A DNA stretch of 64,000 bases from assembly GCF_031157525.1 (NCBI RefSeq), contig NZ_JAVIXR010000006.1:124001-188000 (forward strand), read 5' to 3'. The position numbers and the translations under genes were made by a program. Positions 63,344 through 64,000 of this stretch are shown here, one piece after another. The notes beneath the pieces are model-generated. The model did no database searches, was not told where the DNA came from, and saw nothing but the letters and a program-made list of their open reading frames with translations. This stretch comes from Marinobacter sediminicola (GTDB lineage: Bacteria; Pseudomonadota; Gammaproteobacteria; Pseudomonadales; Oleiphilaceae). Positions within the stretch are counted from its first letter, which is position 1; the number at the start of each line of letters is the position of its first letter.

Positions 63344-64000
63344 TCAGAAATGACCGGTAAACCAGGCTTTCATGCGCTCAAACAGCGAGGGTGCGTCTTC
63401 ACCCTTGAGCACCGGTGCCCGGCCAAGATCCATCTGCCGGAAACCATGAATCAATAACCCGACGCCGGTGGCGTAGATGGGGTTATTAACAACTTCTGTC
63501 ATGCCGGACACTGCGTGCGGACACGCCAAACGTACCGGCATATGGAAGATTTCTTCTGCAAGCTCGACCACACCTTCCATGGTTGAAGATCCGCCTGTAA
63601 TCACAATTCCCGCCGGAATCATGTCTTCAAATCCTGACCTGCGCAGCTCTGATTGCACGAGGGTAAACAACTCCTCGTAACGGGGCTCCACCACCTCTGC
63701 CAAGGCCTGTCGTGAGAGGTCCCTCGGTGCCCGGTCGCCAACGCTGGGCACTTTGATGGTTTCGTCAGCGCCAGCCAGTTGTGTCAAAGCACAGGCGTAT
63801 TTGATCTTGATTTCTTCTGCGTTCTGCGTGGGCGTACGCAGAGCCATGGCGATGTCGTTGGTAACCTGATCACCCGCAATGGGGATTACCGCGGTGTGGC
63901 GGATGGCCCCGCCGGTGAACACGGCGATATCCGTGGTGCCACCACCCATATCCACAACACAGACACCCAGTTCTTTTTCGTCATCTGTGAGAATGGCGTG
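63344..64000 (-). CDS. ftsA: Cell division protein FtsA, C-terminal part (cut by window edge)
   Basis: The reading frame enters the window at 64000 (HAILTDDEKELG) and ends at 63344, giving about 218 residues of FtsA, the actin-like protein that tethers FtsZ to the membrane. The phosphate-2 motif VVDMGGGTTDIAVF and ITGGSSTMEGVVELAEEIF are clear, and the final SLFERMKAWFTGHF is the amphipathic membrane-targeting helix. The N-terminal half is outside the window. Confidence 0.96.
   Translation of the reverse strand, partial: HAILTDDEKELGVCVVDMGGGTTDIAVFTGGAIRHTAVIPIAGDQVTNDIAMALRTPTQNAEEIKIKYACALTQLAGADETIKVPSVGDRAPRDLSRQALAEVVEPRYEELFTLVQSELRRSGFEDMIPAGIVITGGSSTMEGVVELAEEIFHMPVRLACPHAVSGMTEVVNNPIYATGVGLLIHGFRQMDLGRAPVLKGEDAPSLFERMKAWFTGHF

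Noticed and set aside
1..64000. CRISPR arrays, insertion sequences, prophage or rRNA genes
   Set aside because: No regularly spaced repeats, transposase-like ORFs, phage structural genes or rRNA segments were seen anywhere in the window.

Overview
The window is a chromosomal segment of a Gram-negative gammaproteobacterium. Evidence: an outer-membrane biogenesis gene (lpxC), lipoprotein machinery (lgt), the order ftsA-ftsZ-lpxC-dciA-M23 peptidase-secA-argJ, and a rpsF-rpsR-membrane protein-rplI-dnaB-alr cluster. Gene order and protein features look most like a marine Marinobacter or Pseudomonas-type organism; the genus is an inference, not a search result. Most of the 64 kb is dense core genome with short gaps, many operon overlaps and several tail-to-tail gene pairs.

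Layout. 1-7.4 kb (minus strand): the ribosomal protein and replicative helicase operon (rpsF, rpsR, a membrane protein, rplI, dnaB, start of alr), preceded by rlmB and rnr. 7.6-14.9 kb: a tRNA-Leu(CAG) followed by the most accessory-looking block, an octaheme cytochrome with HEAT/TPR repeats, a divergent secreted arylsulfatase, and a large lipoprotein of unknown function. 14.9-20 kb: acyl-CoA dehydrogenase, ubiX, mpl, a PPi-type phosphofructokinase and glutaredoxin. 20-24 kb: a YqaA-type membrane protein, a UbiB/ABC1 kinase-like protein and a membrane diguanylate cyclase. 23.4-32.5 kb (minus strand): an elongation and cell-wall cluster, proA-nadD-rsfS-rlmH-mrdA-rodA-rlpA-dacA-ybeD-lipB. 32.6-36.1 kb (plus strand): a three-gene overlapping operon of two membrane proteins with degenerate GGDEF domains and a DedA-PAP2 fusion. 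36.1-44 kb: a LON-domain protein, a cyclic-nucleotide-binding/HDOD protein, ilvD, a small exported protein, an AI-2E-type permease, a haloalkane dehalogenase-like protein and a thioesterase. 44-49 kb: DEAD-box helicase, folA, thyA, lgt, TauE-type permease and an NRDE protein. 49.5-56.3 kb: xseB-ispA-dxs (isoprenoid precursors), then ribA, moaC, a MutT-ThiE fusion and argJ. 56.4-64 kb: secA, M23 peptidase, dciA, lpxC, ftsZ and the 3' part of ftsA.

How genes connect. dnaB and dciA encode the replicative helicase and its likely loader. mrdA/rodA/rlpA/dacA, mpl, the DedA-PAP2 fusion, lpxC and the M23 peptidase all serve envelope growth or recycling. rnr, rlmB, rlmH, rsfS and the DEAD-box helicase serve RNA and ribosome metabolism.

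The candidates most worth a second look are the degenerate-GGDEF/DedA-PAP2 operon (possible regulated undecaprenyl-phosphate recycling), the haloalkane dehalogenase homologue with Asn at the nucleophile position, and the cytochrome/sulfatase/lipoprotein block beside tRNA-Leu. No CRISPR array, insertion sequence, prophage or rRNA gene was seen.
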